DNA of 39,365 bases from JBFWML01 sp050251635 (GTDB taxonomy: Bacteria; Campylobacterota; Campylobacteria; Campylobacterales; SZUA-545): positions 1 through 39,365 of the forward strand of contig JBFWML010000020.1 in the NCBI GenBank assembly GCA_050251635.1, in the 5' to 3' direction. The position numbers were made by a program, and so were the translations under genes. Of this stretch, positions 31,539 through 39,269 are shown one piece after another. Position 1 is the stretch's first letter. Each line of letters begins with the position of its first letter. The notes under the pieces are model-generated. The model saw nothing but the letters and a program-made list of their open reading frames with translations. It did not search any database and was not told where the DNA came from.

Positions 31539-32207
31539 TTATTCGGGGTAGATCATTTTTTTACTCACGCCGCCATCGACCACAAAGTTTTGCCCGGTGA
31601 TAAAAGCGGCGGCCCCGGAGGCTAAAAACCACGCCGTTTCCGCCACATCTTCGCACCGCCCGACCCGTCCGGCGGGGTGAAAGGCGTGGTCCAGCCCGCG
31701 CAAACTTTCGGGATGCGCGTGTTCGATCCAGCCGGGGCTGATGGCATTGACCCGCACGGGCGCAAGGCTCATGGCAAGCGCGTGGGTAAGGCTAAGCAGC
31801 CCGCCTTTGCTGGCCGAATAGGCTTCGGTGTGTGCCTCGCTCATCAAAGCGCGGGTGGAGGCGATATTGATAATGCTTGTGAGGCGATCGGCCAGCAGGC
31901 GGCTGAGCAAAAAGGGCGCGGTGAGGTTAACCGAAAGCACATGGTTCCAGTCCGCCACGCTTAAAAGGCGCGGATCGCCATTGGCCGCCGACGCGGCGTT
32001 ATTGATGAGGCAATCGACCTTGCCGATCGCGCTAACGGCGGTTTCGATCTGCGTTGCGTCGGCCAGATCGCAGAGAACCGCTTCGATCCCATCGGCTTCA
32101 AAGCGGTGGCGGTCCAGTCCCAAAACGCGCCAGCCGCGATCCGCAAAAAGCCGCGCGGTCGCCAGCCCGATTCCCTGGGCGGCTCCGGTGATTAACAGAG
32201 TTTTCAT
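31539..32207 (-). CDS. Short-chain dehydrogenase/reductase
   Basis: This 222-residue NAD(P)-dependent oxidoreductase has a Rossmann fold. It has the cofactor loop TGAAQGIG, the CDLAD and INNAA motifs, and the catalytic Ser117 (NIAS), Tyr130 and Lys134 (AYSASKGG). The substrate-loop ISPGWIEHA and the C-terminal ITGQNFVVDGG follow, all typical of classical SDRs. The substrate is unknown. It is sandwiched between a diguanylate cyclase and an EAL gene: its ATG overlaps the TGA of the cyclase gene (ATGA), and the EAL gene follows after nine bases, so all three are probably co-translated. Confidence 0.92.
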   Translation of the reverse strand: MKTLLITGAAQGIGLATARLFADRGWRVLGLDRHRFEADGIEAVLCDLADATQIETAVSAIGKVDCLINNAASAANGDPRLLSVADWNHVLSVNLTAPFLLSRLLADRLTSIINIASTRALMSEAHTEAYSASKGGLLSLTHALAMSLAPVRVNAISPGWIEHAHPESLRGLDHAFHPAGRVGRCEDVAETAWFLASGAAAFITGQNFVVDGGVSKKMIYPE

Positions 32208-34009
32208 GGGGCGATTTTAACGCAGTTTCGTCCGGCGTTTTTGGCTTCGTAGAGCGCACTGTCGGCGCGGGCGTAGAGGGTGTCGTCGTTTTCGCGCGCC
32301 TGAGCGGTTTTGTGAATGAGGCCGATGGAGAGGGTGACGTGGGGCGCGACGTTGCGTTCGTGGGGGATGCGCAGATCGCAGATGTTTTGGCGCAGTTTCT
32401 CGGCCAAAACAAGCGCTTCTTCGGCATGGGCGGCGGGTGCCAGGGCGGCAAACTCTTCGCCGCCGACGCGGTAGGCGTTGCCGCCCGCGTTTTGCAGCGT
32501 TTTTTGCAGGGCCGCCGCCACGCGGATGAGGGTTTCATCCCCCGCCTGATGGCCGTAGAGATCGTTGTAGGGTTTGAAGTTGTCCACGTCCATAATCAGC
32601 AGCGCGAAGGCGCCGTTTTGGGCGGCGGCTGCGAGATCGCCGTTGAAGCGGCGGCGGTTAAACAGTCCCGTCAGGCCGTCGGTGATCGACTGGCTAAAGA
32701 GCTTTTCGTTGGCCTCTTTGAGATCGCGGGTGCGCTCCTTGACCTGCGTTTCCAGCTCGTGGGTCAGACGGCGCTCGGATTCGAGGGCCTGCTGCTGCAA
32801 AACCAGTTTTTCGCCCTTGAGGCGGTTGATGCGATCGGCCAAGCCAAAGGCGATCAATACAAACTGGATGACGGTTCCGATCATCAGGCCGTAGTCGGTG
32901 AGAAAACCGGTTTCCACCCAGTCGAACATCAGCAGCAGGTAGAGCACCACCGCCGCAAAGGCCGCCATCCACGCAAGGGTGTAAAAGATCGCTTCGCGCA
33001 CGCCTTGATAGGCCAGATAAAGCGCCGCGCCAAAGAGCGCCGCCCCCAGCAGATTGGCCGCAGGCAGCAATAGCAGCCATGTGATTGCGTACCAATCCAG
33101 CGCCACGGGAATCAGCGTCAGCAGCACCAGCGCCAAAAAGCCGTTCAACACGCGATAGGTGCGCGGCAGGCGGGTTTTGAGCCGGAGGTACTCGTGGCTA
33201 AAGAGCGTCACGCTGAGCATCACGGCGACGACCGAAAGGGCCAGTGCGCTGTTTTGAAACCCCGGCGAGGCGGGCCAAAGATAGAGAAAGCCCACCCCCT
33301 TATAGGTGAGCACAACCATCAAAAAGCTGGCCAAGTAGAGCGAATAAAGGGCAAAAACGCGCTCTTTGGTGGAGATGTACAAAAAGAGCTTATAAACCAG
33401 CATCATCAGCAGCGCGCCGTAGTAGAGACTGTGGCCAAAGAGATGGTGGGCGGAGTTTTCATAGAAGGCCTGCTGCCGCCAAAGATTCAGCGCCAAGGGC
33501 TCGAAAAGCCCGTCGTGGGTGTCGGCGCGCAGGTAGAGATCGACCTGGGATTTGGCGGGAATATCGACGGGAAACACAAAATCCGGCGACATCACCGGAC
33601 GGCTGTCGAAGGGGAGCCGATCGCCGGTCTGCCAGCGGTGTAAAACCGCATGACTGGCGGGATCGACGATGAACAGATCGAGATAGTCCTGTAGCGGCGA
33701 GGCAATCTCGAAAACCCGTTTTTGCAAAACCGGGCTGCTGTTTTCAAGGCGAAAACGGATCCAAAATGCCGATTTTGAAAAGGCGAAGTTGGGAGCCTCC
33801 TGCGTAAGCGGCTGCCAGACAAGATCGGGGTTTTGGAGCAGATCGCGGACCTCTAGCGCCGCTGTGGGGTCTTCGAGCACCTGCGCATAGCCCGCAAGCG
33901 CCGTGCGGCGGTCTATTTCGGCAATGTCCAGCGAACGGGGCGAAGCCATCAAAACCAAGCCAAAACAGAGCAAACCGAGAATTCTCAGGGGCAGCCGCCT
34001 TTTACACAC
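32204..34009 (-). CDS. Membrane-bound diguanylate cyclase (7TMR-DISM extracellular + 7TM + GGDEF)
   Basis: The product of about 601 residues has a signal-peptide-like start (LRILGLLCFGLVLMASPRS) and a periplasmic beta-sandwich of the DISMED2 type (about 25-165, with FSKSAFWIRFRLEN). A run of seven membrane helices (about 175-390), a coiled-coil linker (KGEKLVLQQQALESERR..) and a GGDEF domain follow. The active site is intact: DGLTGLFNRRRF, MDVDNFKPYND and GGEEF at 516-520. No RxxD product-inhibition site lies just before it. The start at GTG 34009 is chosen from the signal peptide; the ribosome binding site is weak and the frame stays open upstream. First gene of a cyclase-SDR-EAL operon. Confidence 0.88.
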   Translation of the reverse strand: MCKRRLPLRILGLLCFGLVLMASPRSLDIAEIDRRTALAGYAQVLEDPTAALEVRDLLQNPDLVWQPLTQEAPNFAFSKSAFWIRFRLENSSPVLQKRVFEIASPLQDYLDLFIVDPASHAVLHRWQTGDRLPFDSRPVMSPDFVFPVDIPAKSQVDLYLRADTHDGLFEPLALNLWRQQAFYENSAHHLFGHSLYYGALLMMLVYKLFLYISTKERVFALYSLYLASFLMVVLTYKGVGFLYLWPASPGFQNSALALSVVAVMLSVTLFSHEYLRLKTRLPRTYRVLNGFLALVLLTLIPVALDWYAITWLLLLPAANLLGAALFGAALYLAYQGVREAIFYTLAWMAAFAAVVLYLLLMFDWVETGFLTDYGLMIGTVIQFVLIAFGLADRINRLKGEKLVLQQQALESERRLTHELETQVKERTRDLKEANEKLFSQSITDGLTGLFNRRRFNGDLAAAAQNGAFALLIMDVDNFKPYNDLYGHQAGDETLIRVAAALQKTLQNAGGNAYRVGGEEFAALAPAAHAEEALVLAEKLRQNICDLRIPHERNVAPHVTLSIGLIHKTAQARENDDTLYARADSALYEAKNAGRNCVKIAP

Positions 34010-34028
34010 ATCTGGCGTGATTTTACTG

Positions 34029-34066
34029 CCCGGAAACTTGAAAACAAGAATATTTCCGGGTTTTTT
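34029..34066 (+). terminator. Intrinsic-terminator-like hairpin in the leader of the histidine kinase gene
   Basis: CCCGGAAA (34029-34036) pairs with TTTCCGGG (34053-34060). Inside it CTTG pairs with CAAG (34037-34040, 34045-34048), and six T residues follow immediately (34061-34066). In the plus direction this is a textbook rho-independent terminator, yet it lies about 37 bases before the plus-strand gene at 34103 and not behind any plus-strand gene. It could terminate transcripts arising from within the divergent cyclase gene or act as an attenuator. Confidence 0.65.
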
Positions 34067-34102
34067 GTTATATTTTTGTGACGTAATCGGAGGGAGCGGA
34101 CG

Positions 34103-36130
34103 GTGCAAAAACCGGTTATTTTGTATGTGGAGGACGAGGAGAGCGAACGGGCCAGCGTGGCGCGGCTGGTTGGCGCGCGCGTGGGCACCGTGGTCGCGGC
34201 GGCGGATGCACAGGAGGCGTTGCGTTTGTTTGAGGCGCAGCGGCCCGATCTGGTGCTTTCGGATATCTGCCTGCCGGGCGAAGACGGGCTTTCGCTGGTG
34301 CGCTCCCTGCGCGCGATCGACCCGAATGTGCCTGTGGTGCTGATTTCCGCCTATAGCGGCAGCGAGTATCTTTTTGAGGCGATCCGTATCGGCGTGCGGG
34401 ATTTTTTGACCAAACCCGTCGAGATCGGCAAGCTGGTCGCCACGCTGGAGCGGTGTCTGGAGGAGGCCCATCTGTCCAGAGAGTACGAGCGGCTTCGGTT
34501 TTACAATATCAAGCCCGAAGAGCTGGACGTGATGGCCCGGCTCTACCGCTACTTCCGCCCCCTGGCCGACGCCGCGCCGCTTTTGATCCGCGTCAGCGAC
34601 GAAGCGGGGGAGGCGAGCTTTTTTAACCAACGCTGGAACGGTTTTACGGGGCTGGAGGAGCCCGCCCTGCGGGGGCAAGGGTGGATCGAGGCGCTGCATC
34701 CGGACGATCGGGCGGCCTATCTGAAACGTCTGGACTGGGCCTATAAAAACCGCGTGCCGCTGGATGTGGAGTTTCGTTTGCGGCGCAGCGACGGCGAATA
34801 CCGCTGGATGCTCGAACACCACACCCCGCGTCTCAACGGCGACCGGTTCGAGGGGTTTGTCAGCTCCTGCGTGGATATCAGCGACGTGCAGCAGACCAAG
34901 GCGGCGCAGGAGGCCAACGGCCGCTACCGCGCTCTGTTTGAGACGATGCTCAACGGTTTTGCGCTGCACGAGGCGGTGCTTGACGAAGCGGGAAACATGG
35001 TGGATTACCGCTTTTTGCAGGTGAATCCCGCCTTTGAAAGGATGGTGCAAAAGAGCGCGCAGGAGCTGGTGGGCAAAACCGTGCTGGAGGTTTTTCCCCG
35101 GACGGAGAGCTACTGGATCGAGCAGTATGCCAGGGTGGCCGTGGGGGGCGAACGGCTGGAGTTCGAGGAGTATTCGCGGGCGCTGGACAAATATTTTGTC
35201 GTCTCCGCCTTTCGCCCCGCGCCCGGCCAGTTTGCCGTGATGGCTCAGGATGTGACCGATCGCCGGCGCGCCCAGATGGATTTGGAGCAGATCAACCGCG
35301 AGCTGGAGGCCCGCATCGATCGGGAGGTGCAAAAGCGGCGCGAAAGCGAGCTGGCGCTGCTGCGTCAGGCGCGGGTGTCGATGATGGGCGAAATGCTCAG
35401 CGCGCTCGCCCACCACTGGCGCCAGCCCCTAAGCGCCGTTTCGCTTTATATTCAGGGGATTGCAGAGGCCTTTCACAGCGGCGAACTCAAGGCGGAGTAT
35501 CTTGACCGGGCGGTTGAGCGGGCGATGGAGCTGATTATGCAGATGTCCAAAACCATCGATGAGGTGCGCGGTTTTGCGGCCGAGCGGCCACGGTTGACGC
35601 GCTGCTGCGCTCTGGAGGAGGTCAAGCAGGTCTTTGCGCTGGCCGCGCCGGAGCTGCAAATGCTGGGCATCGGGGTGACGGCCCGCTGCTTTGGCGAGGG
35701 GCCAAAGCCCCTTGAGGCGTGCCTTTGCGCGCCCCATTCGGCGGGGTGGAGCCGTCTTTATCCGGCGGAGTTCAGGCAGGTGGTTTTTAACCTGATTGCC
35801 AACGCCCGCGACGCGATTTTGCTGCGCCGGGCCAACACGGGCAGCGGCTTTGCCGGAATGATCGTGGTTGGTTTTGAGCTGACGGAGGGGTGGGAGATTA
35901 TCACGCTGGAGGACAACGGCGGCGGCATCGATCGCGCGGCGATGGAGCATCTGTTCGAGCCTTTTTTCACCACCAAGGAGCGCGCTCAGGGCAGCGGCGT
36001 GATCTCCGGCGTGGGGCTGGGGCTGTATCTGAGCAAGATGGTGATCGAAGAGCAGATGAAGGGCCGCCTGCGCGCCGAAAACACCGCGCGCGGGGCCAAA
36101 GTGGTGATCGAGCTGCCGCTTGTCGGCTAG
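34103..36130 (+). CDS. REC-PAS-PAS histidine kinase
   Basis: This 675-residue soluble kinase has a receiver domain at the N-terminus (E10/D11/E12, phospho-acceptor D54 in VLSDICLPGEDG, K in FLTKPVE). Two PAS domains follow (about 150-270 with FFNQRWNGFTGLEEPALRG, and about 275-390 with NMVDYRFLQVNPAFERMV). A coiled coil and the H-box ALAHHWRQPLSAV come next, with the likely phospho-His at H437. The ATPase domain has the N box (NLIANARDAI), DNGGGI and GVGLGLYLSK. The HxWRQPL type is frequent in Campylobacterota. Input by phosphorylation at the front suggests it is itself a phosphorelay target. The start is GTG at 34103, after CGGAGGGAG. Confidence 0.9.
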   Translation: MQKPVILYVEDEESERASVARLVGARVGTVVAAADAQEALRLFEAQRPDLVLSDICLPGEDGLSLVRSLRAIDPNVPVVLISAYSGSEYLFEAIRIGVRDFLTKPVEIGKLVATLERCLEEAHLSREYERLRFYNIKPEELDVMARLYRYFRPLADAAPLLIRVSDEAGEASFFNQRWNGFTGLEEPALRGQGWIEALHPDDRAAYLKRLDWAYKNRVPLDVEFRLRRSDGEYRWMLEHHTPRLNGDRFEGFVSSCVDISDVQQTKAAQEANGRYRALFETMLNGFALHEAVLDEAGNMVDYRFLQVNPAFERMVQKSAQELVGKTVLEVFPRTESYWIEQYARVAVGGERLEFEEYSRALDKYFVVSAFRPAPGQFAVMAQDVTDRRRAQMDLEQINRELEARIDREVQKRRESELALLRQARVSMMGEMLSALAHHWRQPLSAVSLYIQGIAEAFHSGELKAEYLDRAVERAMELIMQMSKTIDEVRGFAAERPRLTRCCALEEVKQVFALAAPELQMLGIGVTARCFGEGPKPLEACLCAPHSAGWSRLYPAEFRQVVFNLIANARDAILLRRANTGSGFAGMIVVGFELTEGWEIITLEDNGGGIDRAAMEHLFEPFFTTKERAQGSGVISGVGLGLYLSKMVIEEQMKGRLRAENTARGAKVVIELPLVG

Positions 36131-36172
36131 CAAACTTTGGCACAATACGCCCAATTTTTAACAGGAGCGCGG

Positions 36173-37084
36173 ATGATCGCCATTGTGACCACCGGCGGGA
36201 CGATCGGCATGGAAAAAGGATTGCCTTCGATGGGCGGTTTTGAGGGGTTGGGGGCCGAGGTGATCGGTTTTGCCAACGAACCCAGCCCGTTTTTTGACAG
36301 CGGTTTTGCCGCGAGGCTGGCGGCGTTTTTGCAGACGCTATTGGGCCGTTTTGACGGCGTGGTGGTCACCCACGGCACCGATACGCTGGAAGAGACGGCG
36401 TTTTATCTTGATTTGGTCTTAAGCCCCGACTTTCCCGTGGTGCTAACGGGCGCGATCCACATGAAAGACGAACCGGCTTACGACGGCATCGGCAATCTAA
36501 AAACCGCGATCATTGCGGCGCAAACTTTGGGCGGCGGGGTTTATGCGGCCTTCGATCACGACGTTTTCGCGGGCCGTTATGTGGTCAAAACCAGCCCGGT
36601 CAGCCGCCGCGCGTTTTCGTCGATCAAAACCGGGCGGTTGGGGGCGGTGGTGAACGGCAAACTGATTCGATATTTTGATCTGCCCGCGCGAAAAACCCGG
36701 CTGGAAAACAGGCCCGGTAGAGGCGTGGCGCTGATCAAGGCCCATTACGATCTGCAAGCCGGGTTGATCGAACCCATGATGCAAAAAGCAAAGGCGGTCG
36801 TATTCGAAGGATTCGGCGGCGGTCGGATTCCCCGCGCGGCGGTCGATCTGGTTGTAAAAACCGCGCGGGAAAAACCGTTGGTTTTATGCGGCGGCGTCAG
36901 CGAAGGCTACAGCGGCGATGGTTACGCCTACGAGGGCAGCGGCGGCTGGTTTGAAGCGCAAAAAATCCCGGTCATCTTTTCCCTGGCCGACGCCAAAAAA
37001 AGCGCGATCGCGTTGGGATTGTGTCTGGGCAACAATCTGGACGCGGCGGCGATCGGGCGCTTTTTTGCCGATGAAGTTTACTGA
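36173..37084 (+). CDS. ansA: L-asparaginase
   Basis: This enzyme hydrolyses asparagine to aspartate and ammonia. The 303-residue protein has the first nucleophile loop VTTGGTIG (Thr10), the second active-site motif VVVTHGTDTLEETAFYLD (Thr69-Asp70), LTGAIHMKDE and a C-terminal domain with FEGFGGGRIPR. There is no signal peptide, so it should be the cytosolic form. The ATG at 36173 follows AACAGGAGCGCGG; the in-frame start at 36137 has no family support. It lies 42 bases after the kinase gene; a dps gene follows 58 bases downstream. Confidence 0.9.
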   Translation: MIAIVTTGGTIGMEKGLPSMGGFEGLGAEVIGFANEPSPFFDSGFAARLAAFLQTLLGRFDGVVVTHGTDTLEETAFYLDLVLSPDFPVVLTGAIHMKDEPAYDGIGNLKTAIIAAQTLGGGVYAAFDHDVFAGRYVVKTSPVSRRAFSSIKTGRLGAVVNGKLIRYFDLPARKTRLENRPGRGVALIKAHYDLQAGLIEPMMQKAKAVVFEGFGGGRIPRAAVDLVVKTAREKPLVLCGGVSEGYSGDGYAYEGSGGWFEAQKIPVIFSLADAKKSAIALGLCLGNNLDAAAIGRFFADEVY

Positions 37085-37142
37085 CAGGCGATTAAGAACA
37101 ATACGGTAATAATAAAGTCTCTCAAAAAACAAAGGAGTTCCC

Positions 37143-37580
37143 ATGGCCAAAACCGCCAAGCAGCTTCAAACCTTGCAGGCCGACGCGCTTGCGTTGTTTG
37201 TGAAAATCCACAACTACCACTGGAATATCAAGGGGATGCAGTTTCATCCTGTTCACGCCATGACCGAAAAGCTCTACGACGCCATGGGCGAACTGTATGA
37301 CGACTGCGCCGAGCGGCTTTTGCAGCTGGGCGAAAAACCGCTGGTGACAATGGCCGAAGTTGCCAAGGCCACCCGCGTCAAAGAGGAGACCAAAAGCGAT
37401 TTCGACGCCAAATACGTGCTGACGCAGATTCTGGCCGAGCAGGAAGCGCTGCTTAAAGCCTTCCGCGAACTTTCCGACAAGGCGGGCGAAGAGAACGACA
37501 AGGCCACCGTCGCTTTTGCCGACGAAAAGATCGCCGGGCTGGAAAAGGATATCTGGATGCTCAAGGCCACCTTGGGCTGA
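37143..37580 (+). CDS. dps: Dps-family ferritin-like protein
   Basis: Dps proteins form 12-subunit shells that oxidise Fe2+ with hydrogen peroxide, store iron and in some species coat DNA. This 145-residue protein has the ferroxidase signature LFVKIHNYHWNIKGMQFHPVHAMTEKLYDAMGELYDDCAERLLQLG with the conserved His, Asp and Glu residues of the inter-subunit site. The N-terminal tail is short (MAKTAKQLQT), so DNA binding by a lysine tail is uncertain. AAAGGAG precedes the ATG. TAATAAT about 30 bases upstream could be its -10 box. It ends at a hairpin shared with the convergent small gene. Confidence 0.92.
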   Translation: MAKTAKQLQTLQADALALFVKIHNYHWNIKGMQFHPVHAMTEKLYDAMGELYDDCAERLLQLGEKPLVTMAEVAKATRVKEETKSDFDAKYVLTQILAEQEALLKAFRELSDKAGEENDKATVAFADEKIAGLEKDIWMLKATLG

Positions 37581-37583
37581 TTT

Positions 37584-37616
37584 GCGGCGGCCCATTTGGG
37601 CTGCCTTAGCCGCCGC
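37584..37616. terminator. Bidirectional GC-rich hairpin between dps and the convergent small gene
   Basis: GCGGCGGC (37584-37591) and GCCGCCGC (37609-37616) form an 8-base outer stem, with the inner palindrome CCCATTTGGG at 37591-37600. The right arm overlaps the last codons of the minus-strand gene (stop at 37606). No long T tract is present. Confidence 0.5.
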
Positions 37617-37857
37617 ACCCGCAGGCGGCGACCGCCTCTTGAAACTTCGCGGGGTCAAGGTTTTGTCCGCTGACCACCACGGCCACGCTGCCGTCTTCTC
37701 CGGTTACTTCGATCGATTCCATTTGTCCGGCCATTTGGCAACCGCAGGTGCCATTGCGGCACGCTTCGGCCATCGCTTCGATCTCGCTGCGTTTGGATTC
37801 GGTGCCAAACCGCACGATGACGCCTTGGGGATGGGCGCTGACTTTGGGGCTGTTCAT
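37606..37857 (-). CDS. Small cysteine-containing protein of unknown function
   Basis: This is an 83-residue protein starting at the ATG at 37857, preceded by AAAAGGAG. It has a beta-rich start (SAHPQGVIVRFGT), a Cys pair in RNGTCGCQM, a second beta stretch (ESIEVTGEDGSVAVVVSGQ) and a C-terminal ACGCGG. The two C-G-C groups could bind a metal or form a redox site, but no known family was recognised. The frame is open to 37914, though without ribosome binding site support. It is transcribed convergently with dps and lies after the two unrecognised minus-strand genes, possibly in one operon with them (61-base gap). Confidence 0.72.
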   Translation of the reverse strand: MNSPKVSAHPQGVIVRFGTESKRSEIEAMAEACRNGTCGCQMAGQMESIEVTGEDGSVAVVVSGQNLDPAKFQEAVAACGCGG

Positions 37858-37917
37858 GAAAACTCCTTTTGAATGGTTCTTCCCTAAGACGGCGAAGGAT
37901 TCAAAAGGATGCAAAAC

Positions 37918-38574
37918 CTACCGTTTGAGGGGAAACGGCGGGTTTTCAGGCGGCTTGAATTCGGGAGGTTGCATAAATTCGGCAACCCGTTCAAAACTCT
38001 CTACCCGCAAAGGGTTTTTGGCCAGCTTTAAACGGTAGCGCCCCGGCACGGTTGCCGTATAGAGAAAATCGGCATACAGGCTCTCGTAGCCGGGGTCAAA
38101 ACGGTTGGAGACCCTAAACCGCAGATCGGTTGCGTATTCGTGCGCCCAGATTGGCACGGTGATGCGGAAGGGGTACTCTCCGGCAATGTCGCCTTCGATC
38201 GCCACGACCGAAGCCAAGCCCGTAGCGGGCTTTGAAGGCGGCGTGCGCGGCCCGGAAATTTCGTAGGATGAGACCAGCGAAAAGGTGTAGTAATTGACGC
38301 GGTCTTTACCCGTTACCAGCACGTATTCTTTGGGTTTGGGTTCCGGCGGAGGCTGCGTTTGATCGGGCGGTGCAATCTCTTGCTTTATCTTGCGCGCGGC
38401 AGGGGATTGGGGCAGGGCAGGCGGTTCTTGCCGAGCCGGTTCCGGCGTGGCGGCCGGGCGCTGCGCGGGTGAAAAATCGGCTGTTTCGGGCGGCTTTTCC
38501 TGCGGCCAAAAAAGCGCCGTCAAAACAATCAAAATGCTTCCGATCGCCAGCAGGGCCCAAGCTTGCTTGCTCAT
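37918..38574 (-). CDS. Membrane-anchored protein with proline-rich linker and periplasmic domain, unknown function
   Basis: This 218-residue protein has an N-terminal membrane anchor or uncleaved signal (WALLAIGSILIVLTALFW). A Pro/Ala/Gln-rich linker follows (about 25-82), then a beta-rich domain to about 210 (VNYYTFSLVSSYEISG, VVAIEGDIAGEYPFRITVPIW, TATVPGRYRLKLAKNPL). The Pro-rich spacer suggests that the domain reaches across the periplasm. No family recognised. Its ATG overlaps the stop of the preceding minus-strand gene (ATGA), so the two are probably co-translated and may act together. Confidence 0.75.
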   Translation of the reverse strand: MSKQAWALLAIGSILIVLTALFWPQEKPPETADFSPAQRPAATPEPARQEPPALPQSPAARKIKQEIAPPDQTQPPPEPKPKEYVLVTGKDRVNYYTFSLVSSYEISGPRTPPSKPATGLASVVAIEGDIAGEYPFRITVPIWAHEYATDLRFRVSNRFDPGYESLYADFLYTATVPGRYRLKLAKNPLRVESFERVAEFMQPPEFKPPENPPFPLKR

Positions 38575-39212
38575 GCCGTAAACTCATGCTTCGTAAAAAA
38601 ATCAAAACTCTTCGCCACCTCTAGTGCCGCGCCGTAAATATCGCGTTTTTCGGTCCAGTGTTTCATGCGGGTTTGTATTTCGGCGTCGAAAGCTTCTCGG
38701 TTGATGGTCTCAGCATTGTTTCTCAAGGCCCACGCGTTGTAGTCGGCGACATATCGGTCATAGGCCGCCTCCACTCTTTTTGGGTTTGTAGCGAGGGCGG
38801 AAAAGGGCTCAAAATAGTGTTGCATTCTTTCTGTCAGCCCGGCTTGTGACGTCACAAGGGAGTTGTCAAGCGTGGCCGCATACCCGCCATAGCGGGTTTG
38901 AATCATGCCAAACTCGGTCAAATCAAGGTATGGAACCGGATCGATCGATGCGTTTGCCAAGCTTACGTCTTTTGTGGCGGCGTTACGCTCTTTGTTGCGG
39001 TCCAATGGAAGGCTTTGACCAAGTTCGCTGCTTATAATCTTGAAGTCTTCTTCGTAGAATCCGCTTGCAATAAGAACCTCTGCAACGGCCATCTTGCCGA
39101 TACCCATTTTGTCAAACTCGGCTTCAAGCGCACTGGCAAATCCGGCATATGCGTTATCGATTTCGCGCAAATTACCCTTGGCGGTTTTTGTTTCCAGTAT
39201 TCGATCGCCCAT
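38571..39212 (-). CDS. Unrecognised protein, N-terminus uncertain
   Basis: The frame gives 213 residues from the ATG at 39212. No ribosome binding site precedes it, and the reading frame stays open and protein-like further upstream (a segment containing IPNWLSFAPAIPSAIKPS), so the true start may lie near or beyond the window edge. The protein is mostly helical with many aromatic and charged residues (DAEIQTRMKHWTEKRDIY, YDRYVADYNAW). No domain recognised. Base composition is more AT-rich than the surrounding genes, a possible sign of transfer. The stop overlaps the start of the membrane-anchored gene downstream. Confidence 0.65.
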   Translation of the reverse strand: MGDRILETKTAKGNLREIDNAYAGFASALEAEFDKMGIGKMAVAEVLIASGFYEEDFKIISSELGQSLPLDRNKERNAATKDVSLANASIDPVPYLDLTEFGMIQTRYGGYAATLDNSLVTSQAGLTERMQHYFEPFSALATNPKRVEAAYDRYVADYNAWALRNNAETINREAFDAEIQTRMKHWTEKRDIYGAALEVAKSFDFFTKHEFTA

Positions 39213-39269
39213 GCTGGGCTTTATGGCCGAGGGGATGGCGGGCGCAAAAGAGAGCCAATTGGGTATTTT

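Noticed and set aside
34010..35416. Long upstream extension of the diguanylate cyclase frame (up to 1070 codons)
   Set aside because: The extension lies opposite the histidine kinase gene and looks like shadow sequence. The signal peptide begins near 34009.
36133..36150. Sigma-54 promoter (TTTGGCACAATACGCCC) before the asparaginase gene
   Set aside because: The TGGCAC half fits but the -12 TTGCW element is missing at the required spacing.
3020..37580. Frequent CGATCG/GCGATCGC words resembling cyanobacterial HIP1
   Set aside because: They occur inside coding regions as common Ile/Asp/Arg codon combinations with no periodic spacing, and gene content is not cyanobacterial.
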